Shown: positions 1 through 8,747, counted from the first letter of the stretch. The stretch: DNA of 64,000 nucleotides from Pseudomonas brassicacearum subsp. brassicacearum (GCF_008801605.1 NZ_VZPJ01000012.1:155052-219051); one strand, 5' to 3'. Notes: generated by a model not told the origin, from the sequence alone. A program made the numbers and translations.

Positions 1-2
1 TC

Positions 3-248
3 GAGATGCTCTTCATCGACCCGCAGCACCGTGGCCAGGGCCTGGGCAAGCAACTGCTGCGCTACGCCATGGAACACCTGAACGCCGATCAACTGGACGT
101 CAACGAGCAGAACCCGCAAGCCCTGGGCTTTTACCTCAAGCAAGGCTTCGAAGTGGTCGGGCGTTCGGCAAAAGATGGCATGAACCAACCCTACCCGCTG
201 CTGCACATGCGCTACAAGCAGCCCGACCTGAAGGCTGGGCGCGGCTAA
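3..248 (+). CDS. GNAT-family N-acetyltransferase, C-terminal part
   Basis: The reading frame is open from the first bases of the window, so the start lies upstream and only about the last 80 residues are present. The visible part carries the acetyl-CoA-binding loop of GNAT acetyltransferases (QHRGQGLGKQLL, the R/Q-x-x-G-x-G/A signature) and the usual C-terminal strand with N-x-x-A-x-x-F/L-Y (NPQALGFYLKQGF). Family membership is clear, but the substrate cannot be told from this fragment. Confidence 0.85.
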   Translation, partial: EMLFIDPQHRGQGLGKQLLRYAMEHLNADQLDVNEQNPQALGFYLKQGFEVVGRSAKDGMNQPYPLLHMRYKQPDLKAGRG

Positions 249-331
249 AAGCGGCATGAGGCAAATGGACCCGCGATTAACCGGCGCCAGGCAGGTACAA
301 TGCCCACCCTCTTTTTGTTACGGCCCCCGTC

Positions 332-1042
332 ATGACTGACCCGATTCGTCTCTCCAAACGCCTCATCGAACTCGTCGGCTGTTCCCGTCGGGAGGCTGAG
401 CTGTTCATCGAGGGCGGCTGGGTCACCGTGGATGGCGAAGTGATCGATGAGCCGCAGTTCAAGGTCACCACCCAGAAGGTCGAACTCGACCCCGAGGCCA
501 AGGCCACCGCGCCGGAACCGGTGACGCTCCTGCTCAACGTCCCGGCCGGCACGGATGTGGACACTGCCATGGCCTCCCTCGGACCGCAGACCCTGAGCGA
601 AGAACATCGCTTCGGCAAACGCCCGCTCAAGGGCCATTTCCTGCGCCTGACCGCCAGCGCCGACCTGCAGGCCAACGCCAGCGGGCTGCTGGTGTTCACC
701 CAGGACTGGAAAATCTTGCGCAAGCTCACCGCCGACGCCGCCAAGATCGAGCAGGAATACGTGGTGGAAGTCGAAGGCGAGATGGTCGCCCATGGCCTCA
801 ATCGCCTGAACCATGGCTTGACCTACAAGGGCAAGGAACTGCCGGCGGTCAAGGCCAGCTGGCAGAACGAGAACCGCCTGCGCTTTGCCATGAAAAACCC
901 GCAGCCCGGCGTGATCGCTCTGTTTTGCCAGGCGGTCGGGCTCAAGGTCGTCGCCATTCGCCGCATTCGCATCGGCGGCGTGTCCATCGGCAAGGTGCCG
1001 CTGGGCCAGTGGCGCTACCTGTCTGCCAAAGAGAAATTCTAA
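332..1042 (+). CDS. RsuA/RluF-like pseudouridine synthase homologue lacking the catalytic Asp
   Basis: 236 residues. An S4 RNA-binding domain fills residues about 6-55 (SKRLIELVGCSRREAELFIEGG), followed by an RsuA-type catalytic fold. The family active-site motif G-R-L-D-x-x-T/S-x-G-L-L reads A-D-L-Q-A-N-A-S-G-L-L at residues 110-120, so the position of the nucleophilic Asp is Gln113; an Asp sits two residues earlier. The later K/Q-x-Y motif (EQEYVVEV) is kept. RsuA-type enzymes isomerise uridine in rRNA. This copy may be inactive, may use the shifted Asp, or may act as an RNA-binding protein only. It is separate from the genes downstream (57-nt gap). Confidence 0.8.
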   Translation: MTDPIRLSKRLIELVGCSRREAELFIEGGWVTVDGEVIDEPQFKVTTQKVELDPEAKATAPEPVTLLLNVPAGTDVDTAMASLGPQTLSEEHRFGKRPLKGHFLRLTASADLQANASGLLVFTQDWKILRKLTADAAKIEQEYVVEVEGEMVAHGLNRLNHGLTYKGKELPAVKASWQNENRLRFAMKNPQPGVIALFCQAVGLKVVAIRRIRIGGVSIGKVPLGQWRYLSAKEKF

Positions 1043-1099
1043 TTTTCCGGCGCCGCACCGAACCGGGGCGCCCACTGCCGATTGATCAGGACTGCACAC

Positions 1100-1561
1100 A
1101 TGATTCACAACGACGTACTGCGCAGCGTGCGCTACATGCTCGACATCAGCGACAAGAAAGTCATCGAGATCATCAAGCTGGGCGGCCTGGAAGTCTCCCT
1201 GGCGGACCTGACGGGCTACCTCAAGAAAGACGAGGAAGAAGGCTTCGTATTCTGCCCTGACGAGGTCATGGCGCATTTTCTCGATGGCCTGGTGATCTTC
1301 AAGCGTGGCAAGGACGAAAGCCGTCCGCCGCAGCCGATCGAAGTGCCGGTGACCAACAACATCATCCTCAAGAAACTGCGAGTGGCGTTCGAGCTGAAGG
1401 AAGACGACATGCACGCCATCCTCAAGGCCGCCGAGTTCCCGGTGTCCAAGCCGGAACTGAGCGCGCTGTTCCGCAAGTTCGGCCACACCAACTACCGCCC
1501 GTGTGGCGACCAGTTGCTGCGCAATTTCCTCAAGGGCCTGACGCTGCGCGTTCGCGGCTGA
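1100..1561 (+). CDS. DUF1456 family protein (YehS-like)
   Basis: 153 residues from the ATG at 1100, which starts M-I-H-N-D-V-L-R as in YehS-type proteins. An upstream in-frame ATG at 1082 lacks this fit. The protein has two similar halves, each a short helical unit with a D/H-N-x-x-L-x-x-L/F-R pattern (NDVLRSVRYML and NNIILKKLRVAF), as expected for the tandem DUF1456 repeat. Function is unknown. The stop is 5 nt before the GTG of trmO, so the two are probably cotranscribed. Confidence 0.85.
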   Translation: MIHNDVLRSVRYMLDISDKKVIEIIKLGGLEVSLADLTGYLKKDEEEGFVFCPDEVMAHFLDGLVIFKRGKDESRPPQPIEVPVTNNIILKKLRVAFELKEDDMHAILKAAEFPVSKPELSALFRKFGHTNYRPCGDQLLRNFLKGLTLRVRG

Positions 1562-1566
1562 CACCC

Positions 1567-2265
1567 GTGACTTACAACGTCTCTCCCATCGGCTTCGTCC
1601 GCTCCTGCTTCAAGGAGAAGTTCGCCATCCCCCGCCAACCGCAGTTGGCGCCGGCCGCACGTGGTGTGCTGGAGCTGGTGGCGCCGTTTGATCAGGGCGA
1701 GGCAGTGCAGGGGTTGGAGCAGGTCAGCCATGTCTGGCTGCTGTTCCTGTTCCACCAGGCGCTGGAAGACAAGCCGCGGTTGAAAGTGCGCCCGCCGCGC
1801 CTGGGCGGCAACAAGTCCATGGGCGTGTTCGCCACCCGCGCCACCCACCGCCCCAACGGCATCGGCCAGTCGGTAGTTAAGCTGGAGCGGATCGAAGCCG
1901 GGCGGCTGTGGATCTCGGGTATCGACTTGCTGGACGGCACACCGGTGCTGGACATCAAGCCCTACGTGCCCTACGCCGACATCATCGGCTCGGCTTCCAA
2001 CAGCATCGCCAGCGCAGCGCCTGAATTGATTCCGGTGCAATGGGCGGACACTGCCCTGCTTCAAGCGCGCGAGCACGCCACGCGCCTGGGAGAGCCCCTG
2101 GTGGAGCTGATTGAACAATGCCTGGCCCAAGACCCGCGCCCGGCGTACCAGGTTCCCACCGCCGAACGGGAATATGGCGCGCAGTTCTGGGACCTGGATG
2201 TTCGTTGGCATTACCCGCAGGCGGGGTTGATTCGGGTGTTGGAAGTGATTCCGGCGAAACCGTAG
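1567..2265 (+). CDS. trmO: tRNA (adenine(37)-N6)-methyltransferase TrmO
   Basis: 232 residues. The GTG at 1567 is chosen because it begins V-T-Y-N-V-S-P-I-G-F, the conserved TrmO/TsaA N-terminus; longer starts run into the DUF1456 gene. TrmO (formerly TsaA/YaeB) uses S-adenosylmethionine to methylate N6 of t6A37 in certain tRNAs reading ACY codons. The UPF0066 signature FATRATHRPNGIGQS is present near residue 90, and the C-terminal YGAQFWDLDVRW region is typical. A strong terminator follows directly. Confidence 0.92.
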   Translation: MTYNVSPIGFVRSCFKEKFAIPRQPQLAPAARGVLELVAPFDQGEAVQGLEQVSHVWLLFLFHQALEDKPRLKVRPPRLGGNKSMGVFATRATHRPNGIGQSVVKLERIEAGRLWISGIDLLDGTPVLDIKPYVPYADIIGSASNSIASAAPELIPVQWADTALLQAREHATRLGEPLVELIEQCLAQDPRPAYQVPTAEREYGAQFWDLDVRWHYPQAGLIRVLEVIPAKP

Positions 2266-2278
2266 ACACCAGAAACGA

Positions 2279-2320
2279 AAAAGCCCGCGCGGCCTTTATC
2301 AGGCGGCGCGGGCTTTTTTT
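2279..2320 (+). terminator. Intrinsic terminator after trmO
   Basis: AAGCCCGCGC pairs with GCGCGGGCTT around a loop of about 20 nt, followed by seven T. It lies 14 nt after the trmO stop and ends the DUF1456-trmO unit. Confidence 0.9.
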
Positions 2321-2346
2321 GGTCTGTCATTTGGACCGAGTCGCTA

Positions 2347-2445
2347 CCATCGCGAGCAGGCTCGCTCCCACATTTGATCTGCAGTGACTACAAGAGTGTG
2401 TGGTCACACATGCTCCATTGTGGGAGCGAGCCTGATCGCGATAGC
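2347..2445. repeat. Inverted pair of REP elements
   Basis: Two copies of the about 25-bp REP (ATCGCGAGCAGGCTCGCTCCCACA at 2349-2372 and its inverse at 2419-2443) face each other about 45 bp apart, between the convergent trmO and fpr genes. This is the common BIME-like arrangement of fluorescent pseudomonads. Confidence 0.9.
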
Positions 2446-2474
2446 TTTCGGTCAGCCATCGCATAAACCGAGGC

Positions 2475-3254
2475 TTACTTCTCTACAAACGCCCGCTCGA
2501 TCAGGTAATCACCCGGCTCGCGCATACGCGGCGAAACGGTCAGGCCGAAGCTGTTGAGCACTTCGCTGGTCTCGTCGAGCATGCTCGGGCTGCCGCACAA
2601 CATGGCGCGGTCGTCCTGCGGGTTGATCGGTGGCAGGCCGATGTCGCGGAACAGCTTGCCGCTGCGCATCAGGTCGGTCAGGCGGCCTTCGTTCTCGAAC
2701 GGCTCGCGCGTCACGGTCGGGTAGTAGATCAGCTTTTCACGCAGCGCTTCGCCGAAGAACTCGTTCTGCGGCAAGTGTTCGGTGATGAACTCGCGGTAAG
2801 CGACTTCATTGACGTAACGCACGCCGTGGCACAGGATCACTTTTTCGAAACGCTCATAGGTTTCCGGATCCTGGATGACGCTCATGAACGGCGCCAGGCC
2901 AGTACCGGTGCTGAGCAGGTACAAATGCTTGCCAGGCTTGAGATCGTCCAGCACGAGGGTGCCGGTGGGTTTCTTGCTGATGATGATCTCGTCGCCTTCC
3001 TTCAGGTGTTGCAGCTGGGAAGTCAGCGGACCATCAGGCACCTTGATGCTGAAGAATTCGAGATGCTCTTCCCAGTTCGGGCTGGCAATCGAGTAAGCGC
3101 GCATAAGCGGGCGGCCATTGGGCTGTTGCAGGCCGATCATCACGAACTGACCGTTCTCGAAGCGCAGGCCCGGATCGCGGGTGCACTTAAAGCTGAACAG
3201 AGTGTCGTTCCAGTGATGAACACTGAGGACACGCTCGTGGTTCATGTTGCTCAT
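2475..3254 (-). CDS. fpr: Ferredoxin-NADP+ reductase
   Basis: 259 residues from the ATG at 3254 (M-S-N-M-N-H-E-R-V-L-S-V), which has AGGAG 10 nt upstream; a longer frame upstream lacks homology. It is an FAD-containing reductase passing electrons between NADPH and ferredoxin/flavodoxin. The FAD-binding R-A-Y-S-I-A-S motif is near residue 55, the NADP loop STGTGLAPF near 115 and CGSPSM near 215. In Pseudomonas, FprA supports redox balance and is induced by superoxide through the LysR-type FinR, which is encoded divergently next to it here. Confidence 0.95.
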   Translation of the reverse strand: MSNMNHERVLSVHHWNDTLFSFKCTRDPGLRFENGQFVMIGLQQPNGRPLMRAYSIASPNWEEHLEFFSIKVPDGPLTSQLQHLKEGDEIIISKKPTGTLVLDDLKPGKHLYLLSTGTGLAPFMSVIQDPETYERFEKVILCHGVRYVNEVAYREFITEHLPQNEFFGEALREKLIYYPTVTREPFENEGRLTDLMRSGKLFRDIGLPPINPQDDRAMLCGSPSMLDETSEVLNSFGLTVSPRMREPGDYLIERAFVEK

Positions 3255-3375
3255 GTACGGGGACTCCTGGGAAGAATGCCTGCGCCGATAATCTGCGCAA
3301 TTGCATCGCATTCTAATGGCGGCGACAATATCTGTTAAATGGATTATTAAGATAAGGGTTATCGGTTATATCGAT
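3255..3375. promoter_or_regulatory. Divergent fpr/finR control region with small palindromes
   Basis: The 121 bp between the two start codons is AT-rich near finR. It holds GATAA-GGG-TTATC (3351-3363) and ATATCGATAT (3368-3377), the latter overlapping the finR start. LysR-type regulators usually bind imperfect dyads in such divergent gaps, so 3345-3378 is a reasonable candidate for FinR binding. This is an inference from position and symmetry. Confidence 0.4.
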
Positions 3376-4302
3376 ATGCGATTTACTCTCCGTCAACTTC
3401 AAGTCTTCGTCGCCGTCGCCCAGCAAGAAAGCGTGTCTCGCGCTGCGGGCCATCTCAATCTGTCGCAGTCGGCGGCCAGCACCTCCATCACCGAACTGGA
3501 GCGGCAATCGAGCTGCCAATTGTTCGACCGTGCCGGCAAGCGCCTGAGTCTCAACGCCCTGGGCAAACAACTGCTGCCCCAGGCAGTGGCGCTGCTGGAC
3601 CAGGCCAAGGAAATCGAAGACCTGCTCAATGGCAAGTCCGGTTTCGGCTCACTGGCGGTCGGTGCCACCCTGACCATCGGCAATTACCTGGCGACCTTGT
3701 TGATCGGCGGTTTCATGCAGCGCCATCCAGAAAGCCAAGTGAAGCTGCACGTGCAGAACACTGCCAATATCGTGCACCAGGTTGCCCACTATGAAATTGA
3801 TCTGGGTCTAATCGAAGGTGACTGCAGCCATCCGGACATCGAGGTACAGAGCTGGGTCGAGGACGAACTAGTGGTGTTCTGCGCCCCTCAACACCCGCTG
3901 GCCAAGCGCGGCCAGGCGACCATGGAGGAACTGACCCATGAGGCGTGGATTCTACGGGAACAGGGTTCCGGCACGCGCCTGACCTTCGACCAGGCCATGC
4001 GTCACCACCGCAGCGCGCTGAATATCCGCCTGGAGCTGGAACACACCGAAGCGATCAAGCGCGCCGTGGAATCCGGCCTGGGCATTGGCTGCATCTCACG
4101 CCTGGCCCTGCGCGACGCTTTCCGCCGCGGCAGCCTCGTCGCAGTGGAAACACCGGACATGGACCTGGCGCGGCAGTTTTATTTCATCTGGCATAAACAG
4201 AAGTATCAGACCTCGGCCATGCGCGAATTCCTTGAGCTGTGCCGGGCTTTCACCGCCGGAGCCCAGCGCAGCGACGAAATCGTGCTACCGACCATTGCCT
4301 GA
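3376..4302 (+). CDS. finR: LysR-type regulator FinR
   Basis: 308 residues from the ATG at 3376 (M-R-F-T-L-R-Q-L-Q-V-F). It has an N-terminal winged helix-turn-helix (residues 1-60, SVSRAAGHLNLSQSAASTSITELE) and a LysR substrate-binding domain (about 90-290). It is named from its divergent position next to fpr: FinR of P. putida activates fprA under superoxide. Several in-frame codons upstream do not match the family N-terminus. Confidence 0.88.
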   Translation: MRFTLRQLQVFVAVAQQESVSRAAGHLNLSQSAASTSITELERQSSCQLFDRAGKRLSLNALGKQLLPQAVALLDQAKEIEDLLNGKSGFGSLAVGATLTIGNYLATLLIGGFMQRHPESQVKLHVQNTANIVHQVAHYEIDLGLIEGDCSHPDIEVQSWVEDELVVFCAPQHPLAKRGQATMEELTHEAWILREQGSGTRLTFDQAMRHHRSALNIRLELEHTEAIKRAVESGLGIGCISRLALRDAFRRGSLVAVETPDMDLARQFYFIWHKQKYQTSAMREFLELCRAFTAGAQRSDEIVLPTIA

Positions 4303-4306
4303 GCCG

Positions 4307-4669
4307 TTACAACAGCACCACGCCCCACACCAACGCGATCATCGTCAGGGCGACGAACTGGGCGGCGCTGCCCATGTCCTTGGCGTTTTTTGACAATGGG
4401 TGCAGCTCCAGGGAGATGCGGTCGATAGCCGCCTCCACCGCCGAGTTGAGCAATTCCACGATCAATGCCAACAGGCACACGGCAATCAGCAGCGCCTGCT
4501 CGACACGACTGACGTTCAGGAAGAATGACAACGGAATCAACACGACGTTGAGCAGCACCAACTGACGGAAAGCCGCTTCGCCGACAAAAGCTGCACGCAG
4601 GCCGTCCAAGGAATAGCCGGAGGCGTTGAGGATGCGTTTCAGGCCGGTCTGGCCTTTAAAAGGTGACAT
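4307..4669 (-). CDS. dgkA: Diacylglycerol kinase
   Basis: 120 residues with three membrane helices, the normal size of bacterial DgkA. It phosphorylates diacylglycerol to phosphatidic acid in the inner membrane, recycling the lipid by-product of osmoregulated glucan/phospholipid turnover. The signature E-L-L-N-S-A-V-E-A-A-I-D is at residues about 72-83 and the downstream K-D-x-x-S/G-A-A motif (KDMGSAAQFVAL) is present. Convergent with finR (5-nt gap) and downstream of erdR on the same strand. Confidence 0.95.
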   Translation of the reverse strand: MSPFKGQTGLKRILNASGYSLDGLRAAFVGEAAFRQLVLLNVVLIPLSFFLNVSRVEQALLIAVCLLALIVELLNSAVEAAIDRISLELHPLSKNAKDMGSAAQFVALTMIALVWGVVLL

Positions 4670-4741
4670 AGAGTGGGCAACTGATCGAAAAGGAGTGGAG
4701 AAGCTAATTCAAACCCGGTCAAAAAAGCGTGAACCGGAACA

Positions 4742-5395
4742 CTAAGCCTGCGGCGAAATTGACTCAAGTTGTTGCAGCAGCAAGGCCGCCTGGGTCCGGG
4801 TGCGCACGTTCAGTTTACGAAAAATCGCCGTGACGTGGGCCTTGATGGTGGCCTCCGACACGTTCAGTTCGTAGGCAATCTGCTTGTTCAGCAAGCCTTC
4901 GCAGACCATGGTCAACACCCGGAACTGCTGCGGCGTGAGGCTGGCCAGCCCTTCGCTGGCGGCCTTGGCTTCCTCGGACACGCTCACCGCTTCGAACGCC
5001 TGGGGCGGCCAGCAGACATCGCCGTCCAGGACGGCCTTCACGGCCTTCTGAATCATCTCAAGGGAACTGGACTTGGGTATGAATCCGCTGGCACCGAACT
5101 CCCGGGCCTTGACCATCACCGAGGCTTCTTCCTGGGCCGAGACCATGACCACAGGGATCTGCGGGTATTGGCCCCGCAACAGCACCAGCCCTGAAAAGCC
5201 ATAAGCGCCGGGCATGTTCAGGTCCAGCAGCACCAGGTCCCAATCGGCCTTCGCCGTCAACTGGACCTCCAGTTCCGCGATACTGGCCACCTCCGTCAAC
5301 CGGACAGCCGGGCCGAGGCCCAGGGTCACAGCCTGATGCAACGCGCTGCGAAAGAGCGGGTGGTCATCGGCAATCAGGATTTCGTATGTGGCCAT
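4742..5395 (-). CDS. erdR: LuxR-family response regulator ErdR
   Basis: 217 residues: receiver domain (1-120) with the acidic pocket D10/D11, phosphoacceptor D58 (LLDLNMPG) and K in FIPKSS, then a C-terminal LuxR helix-turn-helix (about 150-210, LTPQQFRVLTMVCEGLLNKQ). The gene order dgkA-erdR-DTW protein matches the P. aeruginosa locus PA3603-PA3605, where ErdR takes part in control of ethanol/acetate oxidation. No sensor kinase gene is adjacent, which fits an orphan regulator. Confidence 0.85.
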   Translation of the reverse strand: MATYEILIADDHPLFRSALHQAVTLGLGPAVRLTEVASIAELEVQLTAKADWDLVLLDLNMPGAYGFSGLVLLRGQYPQIPVVMVSAQEEASVMVKAREFGASGFIPKSSSLEMIQKAVKAVLDGDVCWPPQAFEAVSVSEEAKAASEGLASLTPQQFRVLTMVCEGLLNKQIAYELNVSEATIKAHVTAIFRKLNVRTRTQAALLLQQLESISPQA

Positions 5396-5608
5396 TTTTC
5401 AAATGATCCTGTTTTTAATGGCAGGCCCGATGCATTCGCGCCTCGCCAAGACAACTCAAGACACCGCCATGCAGCGGCATCCACAGGGGCACATTCAACG
5501 CCAAACACGGCGTTTCAAACATTGGCGGCGCCCTGGTCGGCGCCAAGCATGCCCAGCGAAGCCGGGGTGGTCAAGCAGCACAGCCGCCACAGTGTCCAGT
5601 ATGGGCCA

Positions 5609-6358
5609 CTATTGGGCCAATACTGCTTGCGGCGTACGGATAAAGGGTTGCAACTCGGCGTGGGCCGGGGTCGACACGTTCACCTCCTGCTGGCCCTTGG
5701 CGCCCAGGTAATGCTGGCTGAACACATCGAAATAGGCGTCCAGGGCCGAAGCGGCATCGCTGTCCCCCGCCAGCTCCAGACACAATGCCGCCACTTCGGC
5801 GGTGCACAGGTGCTCGCTGCGGGTCGAACGGCGCAGACGGTAACGCGACAGTCTGTCGGGCAGCAGGCTCAGGATCGGCAGTCGGTCGAAATACGGGCTT
5901 TTACGAAAAATCTTCCGCGCCTCGGTCCAGGTCGCATCCAGCAGAATGAACAGCGGGCGCTTGGAATGATCGAGGTCAACCGTGTGGGTAACTCGCGATG
6001 GCTCGACGTATTCGCCCGGAAACACCAGGTACGGTTGCCATTGCGGATCGTTCAGCAGCGCCAGTAGTTGCTCGTCGACGTCGGTGCGCGACCAGATGAA
6101 CGCGTGATTGTCGCGCACCACATCGGCAATCAGCCAACCGGTGTTGCTCGGCTTGAACACTTCCTTGTTGGTCATGATCAGGCAGACCCCGGAGCGGGTC
6201 TCGACACTCGGACGCCAGGCGCACAGGCAATGGCTCTCGATCACTCGGCAGGCGCTGCAACGGGGCGCGCGCCAGCCACGGGCCTGGATCGGCCTGATCC
6301 CTTCATCGATGCGCTGGTCGCGCAAGCGGGCTACGGCGTTAGGGGCGTGATTCATCAT
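5609..6358 (-). CDS. DTW-domain tRNA-uridine aminocarboxypropyltransferase
   Basis: 249 residues from the ATG at 6358; a second ATG follows at once, and longer frames lack family similarity. The DTW motif is L-D-A-T-W near residue 145, preceded by N-terminal Cys pairs (C-S-A-C ... H-C-L-C) and followed by R-x-x-T-R-S-E-H-L-C-T-A-E. Members (TapT/YfiP in E. coli) add the acp3 group from S-adenosylmethionine to U47 of tRNAs. The 213 bp between it and erdR hold no gene. Confidence 0.85.
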   Translation of the reverse strand: MMNHAPNAVARLRDQRIDEGIRPIQARGWRAPRCSACRVIESHCLCAWRPSVETRSGVCLIMTNKEVFKPSNTGWLIADVVRDNHAFIWSRTDVDEQLLALLNDPQWQPYLVFPGEYVEPSRVTHTVDLDHSKRPLFILLDATWTEARKIFRKSPYFDRLPILSLLPDRLSRYRLRRSTRSEHLCTAEVAALCLELAGDSDAASALDAYFDVFSQHYLGAKGQQEVNVSTPAHAELQPFIRTPQAVLAQ

Positions 6359-6539
6359 GGGCAACGCCGACAGACAGGAAAACTCGACACGAACAACACT
6401 CGGCAGGGCAATAAAGGCCGGCAGTCTACCAGAGCGCACGAACCTGTACCGTCCGCCCGGGCTCCCCTATAATTCCCCGCCACTGAACGCACAGTCATGT
6501 GATCGGTCGAACCACCAGTCACTGAACCAGGAGAGTTTC

Positions 6540-6962
6540 ATGCTGCGCCTTATCGTCCCTACCGTTGCCGTTCTGCTGGCGACGTCCTTCAGCGCTCAGG
6601 CTGCTTCGCTGAAAGAACTCGAACTGAACAAGATGCTGCAGAACGTCGCCAAGGAAAGTAGCGTCGGTACGCCGCGGGCGATCAACGAAGACATTCTCGA
6701 CCAGGGTTATACCGTCGAAGGCACCGAGCTGATCAACCACCTCAGCGTGCAAAGCAGTCACGCCCAGAAAATGCGCGCAGACCCCAAGGCTGTGTATTTC
6801 CAGTTGGGCTCTACGGTGTGCACCAATCCAGGTTTCCGCAAGTTGATGGCCAAGGGCGCAACCATGCGCTACGAGTTCACCGAGGTTAAGACCAACCGCC
6901 CGGTCGCGACCGAGCGCTTCCAGGAATCGGATTGCCCGAAACCGGCCAAGACGAAGAAGTAA
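6540..6962 (+). CDS. Small secreted protein, QSregVF-like (PA3611 family)
   Basis: 140 residues from the ATG at 6540, behind AGGAGAG. A clear Sec signal peptide ends at A-Q-A (about residue 21), so the mature protein is periplasmic or secreted. Position between the DTW gene and recX/recA and the overall look match P. aeruginosa PA3611, a structurally solved protein described as a putative quorum-sensing-regulated virulence factor. Two Cys (STVC and ESDC) may form a disulphide. The function is not known; the family link rests on synteny and general sequence resemblance. Confidence 0.7.
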   Translation: MLRLIVPTVAVLLATSFSAQAASLKELELNKMLQNVAKESSVGTPRAINEDILDQGYTVEGTELINHLSVQSSHAQKMRADPKAVYFQLGSTVCTNPGFRKLMAKGATMRYEFTEVKTNRPVATERFQESDCPKPAKTKK

Positions 6963-7157
6963 TCAACCTGAGCTTGCGCGCCGCTGCTCATCGTCGGCGC
7001 GCAACTCCGCCACCAGCGCCTGCAAGTAACGCGAGCGCCATGCTCGCCCTCCCAGCCGACGACAGCATTCTTCCTCAAGACTCACCCGATTGGCCTGTGC
7101 CGATTCCAACAGCATCAAGTACAACTGCCTGTCGAGCTCCAGAGTGACCCTGGTCAT
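6963..7157 (-). CDS. Small ribbon-helix-helix-like protein
   Basis: 64 residues, with GGGAG just before the ATG. The N-terminal T-R-V-T-L-E-L-D-R-Q-L strand followed by two helices looks like an Arc/MetJ-type fold, but no family is certain. It is convergent with the secreted protein gene, stop to stop. No toxin partner is visible, so a toxin-antitoxin role is unsupported. Confidence 0.55.
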   Translation of the reverse strand: MTRVTLELDRQLYLMLLESAQANRVSLEEECCRRLGGRAWRSRYLQALVAELRADDEQRRASSG

Positions 7158-7622
7158 TTCTCCCGCCTCCCTGCCCCGATCCGCTTCAATCCATCACGTG
7201 GCACCCAACCCTGGGCGTCAAATTGCATTGGCACGCTTGTTATCAGTAAATCAGAGCGGCACGCACCCGGCCGGCGATCTGACGAGCGGTGCGATAGTTC
7301 AGGGCATGTATCAGCGGTTGCCAACGGTCACTTTTGAGCGCCATGATCAAGGCAGCAAAGATCGGCATGACGGTCTAGATTCAAAGTATCCATAGTCTTT
7401 TCATCGGGCAGAAAGAGGCTGCCCGGCCAACACCTTGGCGTGTGATTGTTTTTATCAAAGGGAAAAGCAGAACCCGCTGGATGGCTTGGTCGCCTTGCTG
7501 CAGACCGCGTCAAGCCAGGTCACCCTCCAGGCCGATGCCTGGGCTGACAACGACACACGGAGTGTCGTGGCCTCGATGAATCTCTCGTCCGGGCCGGGGT
7601 CCTGTTAAGAAGGAGAAGCTGA
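7158..7622. other. Intergenic region without a supported gene
   Basis: 465 bp. It contains a perfect 7-bp hairpin (CGGGCAG/CTGCCCG, 7405-7425) without a T-run, and a short open frame on the plus strand ending at about 7608 with no convincing start. It ends in a good ribosome site (AAGGAG) for the LOG-family gene. Nothing else could be supported on either strand. Confidence 0.5.
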
Positions 7623-8741
7623 ATGCCTTACAAACCGAATGACCTGCTCAGTCGTCATTTTGAGAACCACGGCCACGACCTCACCCGCAAGGTCGAAGAA
7701 CAACTCAACCTGGTCTCCCCCAACAGCCCCAACCTCCCCATTTACCGAGACATGATCCTGACTGTGCTGCGCATGGCCCAGGAAGATCACAACCGCTGGA
7801 ATGCCAAGATCACGCTACAAGCCCTGAGGGAACTGGAACACGCCTTCCGTACCCTCGAGCAGTTCAAGGGCCGGCGCAAGGTCACGGTCTTCGGCTCGGC
7901 CCGAACGCCTATCGAACATCCACTGTATGGCCTGGCCCGAGAGCTGGGGGCTGCACTGGCCCGCTCGGACATGATGGTCATCACCGGCGCCGGCGGTGGC
8001 ATCATGGCCGCCGCCCATGAAGGCGCAGGGCGTGACCACAGCCTGGGATTCAATATCACCCTGCCTTTCGAGCAACACGCAAATCCGACCGTTGAAGGCA
8101 CGCCGAACCTGCTGCCGTTCCACTTCTTCTTCACCCGTAAACTGTTTTTCGTCAAAGAGGCCGACGCACTGGTGCTCTGCCCCGGCGGTTTCGGCACGCT
8201 TGATGAAGCGCTGGAAGTCCTGACGCTGGTACAGACAGGCAAGAGCCCGCTGGTGCCGGTGGTCCTGCTGGATGTCCCGGGCGGCAAGTTCTGGCAAGGA
8301 GCCCTGAACTTTATCCGCGAGCAATTGGAGGAAAACCGCTACATCCTGCCCACCGACATGAAGCTGATGCGCCTGGTATACAACGCCGAAGAGGCCGTGG
8401 AAGAGATCAACCGGTTCTACCGCAACTTCCACTCCAGTCGCTGGCTCAAGCATCAGTTCGTGATCCGCATGAATCACAAGCTAAATGAACAAGCGCTGCA
8501 ACAGATGCAGAGAGAGTTCGCCGATTTGTGCCTGAATGACTGTTTTCATCAACATGACTACAGCGGTGAAGAGCACGACGAAGCCCAGTTCAGTCATCTG
8601 ACGCGACTGGCGTTTGCCTTCAACGCTCGGGATCACGGTCGCTTGAGGGAGCTGGTGGATTACATCAACCTGCCGGAAAACTGGGCCCAGCCCGCCCAAA
8701 AACCCCATCCCCTCACATGGGAGCCGATCAAGGTAACCTGA
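7623..8741 (+). CDS. LOG-family nucleotide-binding protein
   Basis: 372 residues behind AAGAAGGAGAA. The Rossmann-like core begins at about residue 80 (VTVFGSART), with the glycine loop GAGGGIMAAAHEGA near 120 and the LOG signature P-G-G-F-G-T-L-D-E at about 190. Smaller LOG proteins release cytokinin bases from nucleotides, and the longer PpnN type cleaves nucleoside monophosphates. The N-terminal 80 and C-terminal 130 residues place this copy among the longer forms; its substrate is not known. Confidence 0.8.
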   Translation: MPYKPNDLLSRHFENHGHDLTRKVEEQLNLVSPNSPNLPIYRDMILTVLRMAQEDHNRWNAKITLQALRELEHAFRTLEQFKGRRKVTVFGSARTPIEHPLYGLARELGAALARSDMMVITGAGGGIMAAAHEGAGRDHSLGFNITLPFEQHANPTVEGTPNLLPFHFFFTRKLFFVKEADALVLCPGGFGTLDEALEVLTLVQTGKSPLVPVVLLDVPGGKFWQGALNFIREQLEENRYILPTDMKLMRLVYNAEEAVEEINRFYRNFHSSRWLKHQFVIRMNHKLNEQALQQMQREFADLCLNDCFHQHDYSGEEHDEAQFSHLTRLAFAFNARDHGRLRELVDYINLPENWAQPAQKPHPLTWEPIKVT

Positions 8742-8747
8742 GCCCAT

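Noticed and set aside
7328..7513. 61-codon minus-strand frame before the LOG-family gene
   Set aside because: No convincing ribosome site, no recognised feature, and a hairpin lies within it.
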